Source: Naganishia liquefaciens (taxonomy: Eukaryota > Basidiomycota > Tremellomycetes > Filobasidiales > Filobasidiaceae). Taken from it: a stretch of DNA of 64,000 nt. The stretch is from contig BLZA01000040.1 of assembly GCA_013423385.1 (NCBI GenBank), positions 1 to 64,000 of the forward strand, written 5' to 3'. The notes under the pieces are model-generated. The model had not been told where the DNA came from. It saw only the letters and a list, made by a program, of their open reading frames with translations, and searched no databases. Below, piece by piece: positions 1 to 10,963 of this stretch. Each line of letters opens with the position of its first letter. Positions within the stretch are counted from its first letter, which is position 1. A program made the translations under genes and the position numbers.

Positions 1-2204
1 TTTTAGGTGAGTTCTTCATTAACTAGGAGTGACCTTTAATATTCATAAGACATTTCTACTCTGATTCTTTTAAGTTTACATTCAAAGGGATCAAGGGCTC
101 CTTTGTGCAAACTTCAGTTTGCCACCAATCCCGACGTCTATATGATGAAGCTCAAATCACTTGTACTGTAGAAACCCATTCTATTGAATCACGCTTTGCC
201 ACCCAAACTAGAAGCGCCACTGGCTCAGCATTGCTTTGCCTTTACAACTCGTCTCGCCAGTCTCGCTAGTCGTAGTTAACATTACCGCACGATCACTGTT
301 CCCTTGTCTTCAGCCCCGCTATTGTGAACCCTTCAGTAGCTCCACTCTAGCACTTGTCATTGTCTCAGTTCTGACACCGAAGTAGAAGTTCGTTGAACGT
401 GCCAGTTTCTCCGGATATTCCGGGAGTAGCCGGACTCCTCCGATCTCATAATCGGTCACTGCTTAGTCATACAAGGCCGCTAGTTGGCGCCCCGTACTAA
501 GGAGCTTTACACAAACTATGCTGTCGATGAAGAGGCGCCATCCACATTGGTGGTATATGTAGTCGAGTGGATGCCACAGGCGTCCTTTGGGTGGATAGTC
601 AAGAGTAGCCAAACAATCCTGCCCGAGGATGTTTCGCGTCTTTCCAGGTCTACCTCAATTTGTACATACCATATATCGAGAGTCTGGCGAGCGAATTTAA
701 CGCTGACGCCAAGAGCTTACTAGCTAGGAGAACTTGCTTCGTGAAACAGGAAAATATGAAAAGCAGGATTTGCCAGTTAATGCCTCTGTGAGAAACATCA
801 GGCAGCATGAGTTCTAAAAGGATTTCTAAGACGAAAACCGAGATTTAAGGGGATTCTTGGGATAAATGATGCCAAGTCGTGCTCAAGATTAGGTAAATTG
901 TGAAACAAAAGTTAAGTCTCATGGCACTCTCGCTTTGGCACTCACCCATATCTTTCTTTCTCAACACTCGTACAGTATCTGTTCCCACTCGCTCTTGATT
1001 TCATATGTCATCTACAGCCGTCTCCATGACAATTCACAAGATTGCTCACCACAATCTCGCCAAGAAACCTGTGTCCTACGTTCGACTCTCTTGACGCCTC
1101 GGTACGAACTTGTTGTTCCTTGCCCGGCGTCCGGACTCCTCGTTGCGCGAACGGCAACCGCACAGCTCGGGAAAATTGATCTGATGCTCGGGTCGGAAGC
1201 GGCGACCACAACAGCCTGAAACTCGACGGCAAGCTAAGCTTTTTTGCTCGGTTTCTGAGGCCCAGACGATCACTGAACATGATGACCTGCTCTTCGTTTC
1301 TATTCACGAAGCCTAGTCCGCTTCTGATGTGGGGCTCGAAAATGTAGTTGAGTTGTGATCCACAGTGCTGCCGATTAGAACGGCCAAGATTAGATTCGCT
1401 ATTGAGCACTCGCGGGGCTCGGCTCTGCTAGAAGGAGACTTGAAGTGTGAAAGTTTCGAAAGATCTTCGGCACTGGAATGTATCGGCTGTGAAATATATC
1501 GTCTGCTATCCGTTCTACACGTGGCATGGTCAGTTTCTTCCAGTCCTGAATAGCTCCGAACTCTTGAACTCGTTCTAGGTTCGCCAAAAGACGCTTTGAA
1601 TCAACGGTGCCAGTCCACTTGACTAGATCGGGTGCCGGCCGCCATTTTCCACTTGATATTCTGCAGCTAACAGTGGGCATCAATCAGGACGTCTCAATTT
1701 CGTATGCAAAGAAGAGTTGGATCTCGAAACCCACGAATTCCTACTTGCTCACATGAAGGACAGAGGGAAGATGCCGATCAGATATCACATCAGCCACAAA
1801 GTTCCGTCAGATCCGTCGAAGGACTTGTGACAATGTGCGATACATTCAACTTTGTACCGTACAAGTTTTTCGAATGGCCTAATAAACGCTGAGGCGATAG
1901 AAGCGAATAACGCCGTGCCTAAGCCCGCAAGCGGATGGGAGAAGGCAATATATGCCTCAAGTTCTCGAGCACGGTGTCTGGCCACACCAAGTGGCAATTT
2001 GAGTGGCCTTGAAACGCAAGCTTCAGAGCAGAGTCAGCCGAGGGTACAACTCCGGCCTCGAAGAAGACTCACATATTTTGTCATTTTCTGAACCTATACC
2101 TGAATCCTATCCTTCTATTCTTCGGGCCAAATACAATCGGCGCAAAACGTCTTGGGGCGGAAACAAATCCCCTCAGCGGATATCGGCTTATGGCGAGCGC
2201 CTTT
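1..2204. other. Region without a secure gene
   Basis: No spliced gene could be built here. The best open stretch is on the minus strand, about 1399-1680: 93 codons from an ATG (MPTVSCRISSGKWRP...), with plausible composition but no family I recognise. A second minus-strand stretch at about 1840-1997 encodes a hydrophobic, alanine-rich segment in another frame. The two could be exons of one unknown or decaying gene, or chance. The rest (1-1000) has only short frames and is somewhat AT-richer than the gene-dense part of the window. Confidence 0.4.
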
Positions 2205-3291
2205 TTAAGAACCGTTGCCCGAGCCGACACCGGTAGGTACTACCACGGATCCCCACGCATCTCCGACACCATGCTTTTCCATCCAACTTCGAACCTGACT
2301 CATGTCCCCTCGATTGTTCCGCTGGCCGTGCTGGTCGATCAAATGCGTGATTTCCTGCATGTCGGTAAACGCGCGGCTACTGATGGGTTGTCGAAACCGC
2401 TCGGTCACTACCAACAACGTAGTAGAAAGGGGTCACTCATGAAGCAGCTATCGGCTACCTACCCTTCTTCTGATACGATGGAATGTCTCCCCACGATTCG
2501 GACTTGATCGCCGACATATACTCCTCGGCCTGTCTTGAGGTTCCCTCCAGGCAGAGTAAACCCGGCTTCCCTGCCGATATAACGGAGTGAGACAGGGCAA
2601 GTCAATTGACATCGGAAAGGGGGCACGTACCTGCCAATACGAACCCCGTCAATCTCCACCTGGATGCGTAATTCACCAAGTCTTTCCGCTTCTCCCTCGT
2701 GCTCAACGACGGGAACCAAAACCACACCCTTTGTAGCTCTCCATCGTCTGCAATAACCTCTTCCTTGACCAAATGCGATAACCGCACGTCCTCCGCCGCC
2801 TGCCACAGCGCCGAAGCGAGCGCTGTCAAGCGATCTGCAACGTCCATGATGTATCCGGCATTATCTACCGCTGTAAGGCCGTCCGCGAGTGCTTGAACCG
2901 CTGCCTCTTCCACTTCCTGCCCCAGTCTTTCGCTATCCGCCCGTGAAAGGTATTCCGGGCTTTGAACGGCGATCTTGGCTAATCCATTCGTCGAATCCCC
3001 GATGAGTAATGGCAGCTGAACCGAGATGCGCAAAGGGCTATCCGGATGATCCACAATTCTCAGCTGGATGAACAGCTTGAGCGTCTTGACTTTGTGCAGT
3101 CTGCGTACGAGGTCATCGTTGAGTGCCGGCGCATCCGTCACCGAATCGAGCTGGTTCTTCCGGCTTTCCAGAATAGATTGCGTCTCCGGCTCGAACACGA
3201 GTTCTCCCGGATTTGGATAGACGGATTCGCAGACGGTGCATGTGTCGAACTGGGCCTGCAGAGTTACATCGTCCGCCAGAGACGGGGACAT
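2205..3291 (-). CDS. RWD-domain protein with C-terminal DUF1115 (RWDD2-like)
   Basis: Three exons join cleanly. Exon 1 starts at the ATG at 3291 (MSPSLADDV) and carries an RWD-type N-terminal part with the CESVYPNPGEL motif and a Pro/Leu-rich core (LRISVQLPLLIG). It ends in RVWFWFPSLSTREKRKDLV, the signature of the RWDD2 C-terminal domain. The intron at about 2575-2630 restores GKPGLLCLEGTSR, the conserved DUF1115 continuation. A second intron joins IPSYQKK to VTERFRQPI, and the final exon ends WMEKHGVGDAWGSVV before a stop at 2205. RWD folds bind protein partners; RWDD2 proteins have no settled function and are usually cytosolic. The splice joins restore family motifs exactly, so the structure is well supported even though the role is not. 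Confidence 0.85.
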
Positions 3292-3563
3292 GGCTGAGGA
3301 TCCCTCGGGAAGACACTGACGGGGGCAGGAACGCGCTTTGGCAACCATGCTCTCGTCTCATTTCAGGCGTCAACAGGTTGCTCATTACTCGGGACATGCC
3401 GACTCTTTGCATCCGCGGTCGCCCTATAGCTAGAATCGCTCAATCCGAGCCGCTGTCCGACAGCTTGTCCGACAGTCCGCATGCATCGGCCGAAAGACAG
3501 GGTATACTGAATATTACACACAACAGCCTGAGATCGAGATGCTAAAATCCAACGCGCTATACC

Positions 3564-5167
3564 TCAAACCCTGGCTCCACCTTGACGTGCCAAATCAATG
3601 TCTCCAGTCAGATGAGCAGTCACACCCCCTTCCCGTGCCCTTGCCCAAGCGTCCTCCTCCTCTTGATTATGTCCAACATCATAGCCTTCACTAGCACGAC
3701 GCTGATGACCAGGTGGAGGACCAGCAGGAGGAATATGACCGGCATTTACCGTGGGTCCATTCTCCGTGGCATCGCGCCATGCCCTTTCCTGTGCTTCGTG
3801 CGAGAATTCGCCCATAGACGCCTTTGTTGCGTCGTCGTTTCTTGGCGCAAATGGTGAGTTGGCGTCCGGAGGTCCAGGATAAGGGGGAACATAGCCACCT
3901 GGCGGGGGTGGAGGACCATCTGGTGCGGAATAATGGAAAGGAGGCTGTCCGTAAGGTTGCCCGTAGCCGGTTTGAGGACCGGCATGTGGACCTTGCGGTT
4001 GTAGCTGAAAGGCGCCTTCTGTATATCGAGCTACTCTTTGGCGTACCGAAGACGGATCGAGGAGCTGGCGATAGTACGACATGGCGATAGACAGGAACAA
4101 TATCTGCGGAACCATCATTAGTAGCCTATATTGACCCGAATACATGTGTGGAAGGCAACGCTTACAGAAAAGCAAATCACCGCAATCAGCCAGATGATGG
4201 TGGCCCAGCTTCTTCGGTTATACGCGCTCCGACAGACTGATAAGAAGGTGGTGTGACGTCAATGATCAATCGCTTTGTCGGGCCTCTCATTGACGCACCA
4301 TCTTGAGCTTGCGCAGCTGACATGCTGATAACGTTACCGGATGACTGTGAGAACATTCTTTTCTTTTAGATCATGATGATCGTGTCAAGCTGAAGAGCAA
4401 CGTACATCGTAGGCTGATTCACCGGTCTCATCGATGACGCAATCATCGATGAGCTTGCCCTTTCGAATGAGGAAAGGAAAGAAATCAGCCGTTGAACAGG
4501 CATGACACGAAAAAGGATGTATACCTTCATGGCGAAATGCACCGCAACCACGACGAGTTCTCGCGCACAAGCGACGAGCAGACCAGCAGGTGCAAGCCAG
4601 ACAAGGAATTTGGCAAGACTCAATTTGTTCTGAATTCACAAATGATGTCAGACTTTGCAACCAGATATTCAAAGCTGCCGACCCGACCGACTCACGGAGC
4701 ACCCGATGATGAACGCTGATAACTCCACTGCCGCAATCACAAAGGCCAAGATAGCCAGTACCAGCTCAATTACCTTCAAGGTGCCGTCTTTCCGGGAGAC
4801 GTATCAGCTGGATGGCTCTGCGCAGGCTGAAAGACAAGATGCACTTACTGTGCCAGTCATCGAGATCCTGTACACCTTGCACTCCCACTACCATCGCCCA
4901 AATAAAACCGATCAGAGACGTTGTCAAAAAAACCGGCCTGTGACCGACGAAGGGTGATTAGCGAAAACGACCGTATGTGTCTCCGTTCTGACAGCACAGT
5001 AGGTTTAGCGAGGGAAAGGAGACTGACCGAAGATTATATGGATACACCTTCTTGACGATTCGAGCATATGGCGGCGGTGCCCCTGTTGAGGGATCCGGCC
5101 TTAGTTGAGGTTAATGCACAAGGCGAGCAGACTGACCTGACGGCGGAGGAGGTCTTAGAGTGTCCAT
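3564..5167 (-). CDS. Predicted four-helix membrane protein, unknown function
   Basis: At least seven small exons join in phase from the ATG at 5167 (MDTLRPPPPSGAPPPYARIV) to the stop at 3564. Four hydrophobic segments are visible: FLTTSLIGFIWAMVVGV, VIELVLAILAFVIAAVEL, FLVWLAPAGLLVACARELVV and WATIIWLIAILFLSIAM. The last runs into YYRQLLDPSSVRQR and a long cytosol-like tail rich in Pro, Gly, Tyr and Gln (GYGQPYGQPPFHY, then PDGPPPPPGGY). A polar, acidic loop (GKLIDDCVIDETGES) lies between helices 3 and 4. The layout resembles MARVEL-like or other tetraspan fungal membrane proteins, but I recognise no family signature and infer no function. One junction (about 4160-4185) needs the donor inside the last hydrophobic exon to keep phase. 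The gene is tail-to-head with the MFS carrier upstream. Confidence 0.7.
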
Positions 5168-5467
5168 TCTGAAGTAATGTGGCAGGTCAAAATCGTGAGC
5201 GAGACCACAGACGGTTGGTGATCTGCAGAGGTTGACGAAACGGAAATGAGAGGAAGCACAGCTGTCGATTTTGAGTCAAATGACACGCGACGGGAAGTGG
5301 AGGCTGCGCGACAAACTCGCTCAAAGGAGCGCTCCCTTCTGCCAGCAATCGTCCCTTAGGCCTGCCTCCTGGAATACCAAAGGTAGGAGCGCAGTTTCAT
5401 GTCTTCATGAAGCTTATACATAGACGAAACACTATACAGAACAACGAGTACTCCTTTGTCCTTGTTA

Positions 5468-7759
5468 TTAGGCCTTTACAAAGAGCTTTTTGCTGTACGA
5501 AATGCGAATCCATATGGCGAGAACTACGGAGACAAACGTCGTACCGCCAACCAGATACTGTAGCAAGACTGTCAGCGGTTTTCGACTACAGTTAAATTGG
5601 AATTGGATAATCACCATAGCGGGCTTGTAAGCCTTTGCACCTGCATCCGGACCCCCAAAGGCATCGAGTAACGCTCCACCGCTCACCGGACCCGCCAGAA
5701 AACCTAGATTGGGCATTTTGCCTGTTCAGCGCTGATCAATCGCTCAGGCCGGAAAACAATGGCGCACCTATACTCGAGACTAGCTCAATCGCACCGATAG
5801 CAGGTCCAACACGATGAGAACCGACAATCTGAGCTACGATAGAGGATTGTAGAGAGAAGTATCCGCCCGAACCCATCCCGGCAAGAACGACGAAGCTGGA
5901 AGACAAGCTCAGCATTGTCGCGCTGGCAATGAAGGACATTTGGCAGACGTGACGCACATGGCAATCACCCCCTTCGCGTATGCGAAAGGCCATACACAAA
6001 GCGAGCTAATAGCCACCGCAAATAACGCGACTGTCCAGGATGTCAGATTCTATCGATTCCGAAAAGAATCCTAATCAGCAACTGCCAAGGATACTACAAC
6101 CATTGCGACTCACCCCCACCAATACATCCGCAAATACCCCGAAGCCGATCCTTCCCACGCCAGAGGCTACATTGTATATTGCCCCGAAAAGAGCGCCGGT
6201 GGAAGAGCTGTAGCCCAAAGAGATGGCTTCAAAGCAGGTTGGTTTTGTCAACTGTTACTGGGTTGATGAATTCTAGGTCGCACTGACTGTATTGAGGTAT
6301 AAACTACCGAACGAAGGTAAGCCTGCTGCACTTTCAGGAAAGGAATATCGACTTACAAAGGCTGGGATGAAGAATGGATATGACACGATAAAGCAAGCTA
6401 TCAGAAGTCGGACAAAATTTGCAGATTTATAGATGCTGGGTTCCTTTGTTGCCGGGATCCCTTGAATCGGTGGACGAGGTCGAACGCCTTGCTTCAAGAC
6501 AAGGGCCGCCGGCTGCAAGATTGAGTGTATTTGAGTTCCAAGATCATGATCGTGAGAACCTCGAGATACTCGCGATACCAAAGACCATAAGAGACAAAGC
6601 TTGTCGAATATAGAGATCAATGACGCGATTCCACAGACAGATCACTAGAAAAACAAAGACTCACCCATGAAGCGGTATGCCCAGGGCAGACCAAATCGGT
6701 CAATGAGCTTTTGAATGATCTACATCGCAGAGATGGTCGTAATCAATCCGCATGATGGTCATATCCGTGAGGCACTGAGACTTACCAGCGACCAAGCAGC
6801 TCCACCGATACCTCCGCCGCATGCTATCCAAATTTTTGAAATTGGTGTCGTAAAATCGGAGAAGACAGAGTCACGTACAAGTGATACCCGTTGCGATACC
6901 GCGCTTGCGCAAGAACCACTGTGCGGGCAGCGGATAGACGACCTAGGCATTGCTGTCAGAGGCAGCCGGAACGTCGACTGGAATTGCAGCGACTCACCAT
7001 GAACAAAATCGCACATGCTATCCCCGCGACGATTCCCTGCAGGAAGATAAGACCTCCAAGAGAATGGGTGCAAAAGCTGGCAAGAAGCACGGCGAGCGAG
7101 TTGAGGGTCACCCCGAGCACCGCAGTTTTCCGCAGGCCTATTTTCCGAACAAGCCATTCCGCCTGCGGGAGAATCGATAATGAGCCAGACACACTTCTCA
7201 GACTTGAGCTCAAAAACGAACCGGCATGCATCCAGCAGCATTAAAGAATGCCTGGAGACCTCCTATCACGCTAAGTAACTGCGAAGTCGCCAAACCCTTG
7301 CCAAGGAGATGCGCTTGAATTACGCCCCATCCATAGAGGTAACCCAAAAAATGGAATGCGATAACAAAAGTGCCTTTCGTCAGGCAAACATCAGCTGTTT
7401 TTTTCGATATCACACTACCTACACTGAGACTGACTCGCTACGATGACCCATCCAAACCCACCATCGAGGTATTCGGGTGGCTCAGCGTCTTCGACATCGA
7501 ATGGAACGAATGACAGCGTGCTTGGTTCTTGTTCGTCTGTAGGCCGAGCAGCGGACGTGGAAGAGAACCTTCTCGCACGAATTTCCTCGCCCGAATACTT
7601 GTGGTCTTTGACTTCCGCGGCATCGCTTGCTTTATCTTCGGAAACGCGAGAAGCCGTCGACAAAGCGGCCCTCGAGTTTTCGGCGTCACGGTGTACGGAT
7701 TTACGGCGAGAGGCACGGCGGGGTATACCGTTGGTCTGGTTGCAGTCGAGGTAGGCCAT
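5468..7759 (-). CDS. Monocarboxylate-transporter-like MFS permease
   Basis: The ATG at 7759 (MAYLDCNQ) begins a Ser/Arg-rich cytosolic N-terminus of about 100 residues. It leads into PPEYLDGGFGWVIVASQ, the MCT-family signature at helix 1 (D-G-G-W/F-G-W-V). Later exons give LTKGTFVIAFHFLGYLYGWG, IGLRKTAVLGVTLNSLAVLL, GGLIFLQGIVAGIACAILF and further helices. The last exons read GFLAGPVSGGALLDAFGG and, after an intron, YLVGGTTFVSVVLAIWIRI, ending at 5468. About twelve helices are expected for the family; I could pick out most of them across roughly eight exons. Fungal MCT homologues move carboxylates, riboflavin or other organic acids across plasma or vacuolar membranes; the substrate cannot be read here. 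The gene is head-to-head with COA3. Confidence 0.85.
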
Positions 7760-8138
7760 CTCCAATTATAAGGGGTATACAATCGGACTGAAAAGAGAGA
7801 TGAGCTGTCAGGGAGATGCCACAAGCAGATATCGAGCGTCGTATCTCGTCAAACAGTCACAAGAAATCCTCCAAAAGTAGTATGACACGGACCCGGATTA
7901 TCGGGCCGAATGGAGCTCCGAACCGATTGTAGCAAAAGTGGGCGGCTCTTTGCGCGCGTATAAACACGTCATTCCTCCCTGGAGCCATGCCGCGTCATGT
8001 CATGTGCGATTGCGAGATTTCCAAGTCGAACACCGTTGCCTCTGCGTATTCGTCAACCAGCGGAGAGACAAGATCTTGATATCGCTCCTCTCGTACTTCG
8101 TCTCTGTCATCCGCCAAACATCGCCTAACAGCATCGCC
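7760..8138. promoter_or_regulatory. Divergent promoter, MCT-like carrier / COA3
   Basis: The 379-bp gap between two divergently transcribed start codons. A TATA-like TATAAA sits near 7960 in plus orientation, about 180 bp before the COA3 ATG. No other element was recognised. Confidence 0.45.
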
Positions 8139-8948
8139 ATGTCAGCTTCCCAGACAAAGGCTCAGGCTTCGTATCATCCTTCCGGTTACGTGAGTCGGAT
8201 CTACTGTATTTCAATTCTCGCTGTCCGCTCACCCTCATCTTCCTTCTTCAGGGCATGTCGCCCTCCCTCAAGCGCGCTCGAAAGCCTTTCCTGACCCGTA
8301 ATCTCTTGACCGGGGGTATCATTGCGGCATTCGCAGCGGGAACATTTTGGTACTCTATTGCTGCAGTTCAGCAGGATGACTTTGTGAGTATTGAATTCCT
8401 GATTCCATGCTTAAATGTGCTCACTCCCTTTCCGTATTTAGGCTGACGTGCAAGATCTATTGCCACCGCCTTCTGAGCGTTCGAAAATGCAAACGATAGA
8501 GGAAGAGCTCGAGGAGAAACGTCGCAATAACCCGTTCGCCCAAAATCTGAGTAACAACGACCTCACGGTATCAACGCCCGTACCCAACAATGCACCCGGG
8601 CTCTCATCCAATCTCCAAGCAGCAGGATCAGCCGTGGCAGCCGCTGCCGATGGACTGAAGAGCGCATCGCCCGTCTCGCCGATGGCTCCTCAACAGCAGA
8701 GCGTGCGCACGCAGTCACAATCGCCATTCATGATCAGCGGAGGAAACGCAAGTGCAGATACTACAAGAGCAAAGCTGCAAGAGGAAGAACAATTCGCCAT
8801 GTTCCGTTTACCATTCTTCCGTGGACGGACACCACACAACGCTGGTGGCAAGGCGGTACCTATCGTGAATGGCGAAGTTGACGTCGACAATATCGGCAGC
8901 ATCTGGGACGACGGTGTCAAGACTGCCGGGGACAAGCGTTGGGTCTAA
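8139..8948 (+). CDS. COA3: Cytochrome c oxidase assembly factor COA3 with long C-terminal tail
   Basis: Three exons (8139-8189, 8252-8383, 8442-8948) encode 229 residues. The core NLLTGGIIAAFAAGTFWYS-IAAVQQDDFADVQ is the COA3/CCDC56 signature: one transmembrane helix followed by an invariant QDDF-D motif. Family members sit in the mitochondrial inner membrane and promote Cox1 translation and assembly with Cox14. Most COA3 proteins are about 85-110 residues. This one carries some 150 extra residues after the helix: a charged coiled segment (TIEEELEEKRRNNPF), an Ala/Ser/Gln-rich linker and a conserved-looking end (FRLPFFRGRTPHN ... IWDDGVKTAGDKRWV). The tail is part of the last, uninterrupted exon, so it is not a mis-splice. 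Confidence 0.9.
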
Positions 8949-9512
8949 ATATCGCAATAGCGGAAGAATCATCGTTAATCTTGACGACAATTGTATCCCC
9001 CTCCACTCATTTTCATAATCCGTGTATCTGGTGGCCGCTCGACCACTTCCGATCATCAGGTGCACAGACGACTCGCCGACAAAGCGTATGTCGTCTTGAA
9101 CAGACCTTCTGAGACTCTGTACAGCAAGCAGGCATTGCTCGCTCAGAACCGCAAGCTGTGCTTGCTTCGTTTCGCGAAATATCACAAGGTTACCGACAGT
9201 GTTGTAAAGCAGAAAGCTTTCACCTTGCAAACGAAGTCACTGCATACAACACTCAATGTATACAACACAGCGTTCGCGGAGCGTAGTGGGCGTGCGGTTC
9301 CGGCTCGAGAACCCGACATCGTTCATGCATACATGGCAATCTACGACTTTACATCGTATGACATGTCTCGCTCTGCAAGATCGCCGGCGTTTGGTAGTAC
9401 CTATTGCCTGAAGTGCTGGTCATGGGCGACATCGAAATGTCTTGTCATCGCATACAGGCGACATAGAGATACCGTCCGTGGATGCGTTTGTCGTTAAGAG
9501 GTCTGCTCGTTT
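8949..9512. other. Tail-to-tail intergenic, COA3 / RDI1
   Basis: Space between the stop codons of two convergent genes. A long plus-strand frame (8991-9497) starts without an ATG context, has no recognisable motif and is treated as chance. I see nothing else. Confidence 0.5.
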
Positions 9513-10633
9513 TCACCAGTCTTTCGCGATTTTGAAACCTATCCGCAAGGATAATGTCAGCGCGCGCTCATGACTGGCGACTGAACATGAAAAGACGTAC
9601 TCCACTCCAAGTCTAGGTGGACAGTCGCATCGTCATCCACAATTTTGCTACGCACAGTGTACGTGCCTCGGGCTATCATGCCACTAGGGGCCTCATCTGC
9701 CGCGAACTGGCGGTAGGATTTCTGATCAGGGACACGTCTACAGGACGAGCGGCGGCGGAGGAATACTCACAATCTTGACGTGTGCTTCCTGCTGCGGGCC
9801 ATACGATCCGATCATCTCTTCCATTTTGTCGACTACCCAGGGCGGATCCGGGTTGAGCATCAGGATGTCGGATGATTGGACTTTTTGACTCACCAGTCAT
9901 GCCCGCACGCTTCACGACTTGCAGGTACTTCATCCCGGACACGATCTGGTTCTCGACTCTGGACATCCATATATTTGCGTGAATACCAAGCCGTCCTTAT
10001 GGTCGACGTGGCCGCGGGGCTCACCTGAATTTGATGCCGACGCTGAATTCGGCTCCTTCCTTGATGGTGACTATTTTGCAGATCAAGGCATGTTAGCGCT
10101 CCGAAGACGCTTCTCATCTTCTATCTCCAGCGACATACCTGGTTCCTTCTTGTATTTGGCAAGGCCTTCAGGTCCCAAGGTGAGATCAAGACTGACGGGT
10201 TTGTTGAGCGTCTTTGCCTCGAGGAACAAGGAGATTGGCACCACCTGGACTGCAAATCAGAGCGGTTCTTGTTCAGCTTGTCGTAAGTCGTGACCTATTC
10301 ACCTTCTTGGGTCCAAAGGTGCCGGCAGTGTCCGCATTCAGGCCCAAACTGGCTTTCCACCTTTGCAAGCTTTCATCTTCCTGTCGGATCATCAACATTC
10401 GATAGCGGTAATCAAGCGACGCAGAAGGAGCCGTGAGCCCTGAGCTTTTCCTGGAGGTGGCTCTTGAGAACATACCTTGTCAAGCTGGCTGAGCTCCGCA
10501 AGGGACCTCTCTTGTCCGACCTTGTATCCCTCGGTCTGGCTGGGCACGAGTTCGTCGTCCTGTTCAACTGGAGCTTGAGTGGTAGATTGCGGACTTGCGC
10601 CAGCGGACTCACGTTCGGGCGTGGGGCGGCCAT
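9513..10633 (-). CDS. RDI1: Rho GDP-dissociation inhibitor
   Basis: A short first exon (ATG at 10633, MAAPRPN) is spliced to DDELVPSQTEGYKVGQERS, the classic RhoGDI opening. The next exon gives EDESLQRWKASLGLNADTA and FGPKKV, then VPISLFLEAKTLNKPVSLDL, GPEGLAKYKKEPG, IKEGAEFSVGIKF, VENQIVSGMKYLQVVKRAG, GSYGPQQEAHVKI and FAADEAPSGMIARGTYTVRS. A final intron restores the invariant C-terminus HLDLEWSFKIAKDW at 9513. All parts of the family are present: the regulatory N-terminal arm and the immunoglobulin-like domain that holds the prenyl group. The protein extracts prenylated Rho/Cdc42/Rac GTPases from membranes and keeps them cytosolic. At least six introns; length about 200 residues, usual for the family. 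Confidence 0.93.
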
Positions 10634-10963
10634 TCTTCTGTGAGGTACTTTGGGCAATGTTTGGCGCTGGAGAAGGGTGGCTGTCCTGTACTCGTCGTGC
10701 AGCAAGGTTAAGGAGGTGTGGCACGAACGAGGGAGATGGATGATGCCATCAGCAGCTGCTCACATTCTCATCTTACGTAATCCAGTCGCGTGGGCTCGGC
10801 GCGTAATGGAGACTCGACTGGTCTCGCCCGACGCGAGGCTCCGCTCTAGCTGCAGTACACGGATGGCTAGTATCCAATCCTCAGCAGGCCGCTGTCAGAT
10901 AGACCCCACAACAATCGTTGGCTATGCATCACCACATGTACAACTGAAAGAACTCGGCAGAAC
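10634..10963. other. Intergenic, RDI1 promoter side
   Basis: 330 bp between the RDI1 start and the RPA43 stop, both on the minus strand. It should hold the RDI1 promoter and the RPA43 3' region. No element stands out. Confidence 0.4.

Noticed and set aside
8991-9497. 168-codon plus-strand open frame between COA3 and RDI1
   Set aside because: No ATG in a good context, no motif, and codon use unlike neighbouring genes; it covers two presumed 3' UTRs.
10392-10724. Longer RDI1 N-terminus reading through from 10724
   Set aside because: That frame starts with GTG rather than ATG; splicing MAAPRPN to DDELVPSQ gives the usual RhoGDI start.
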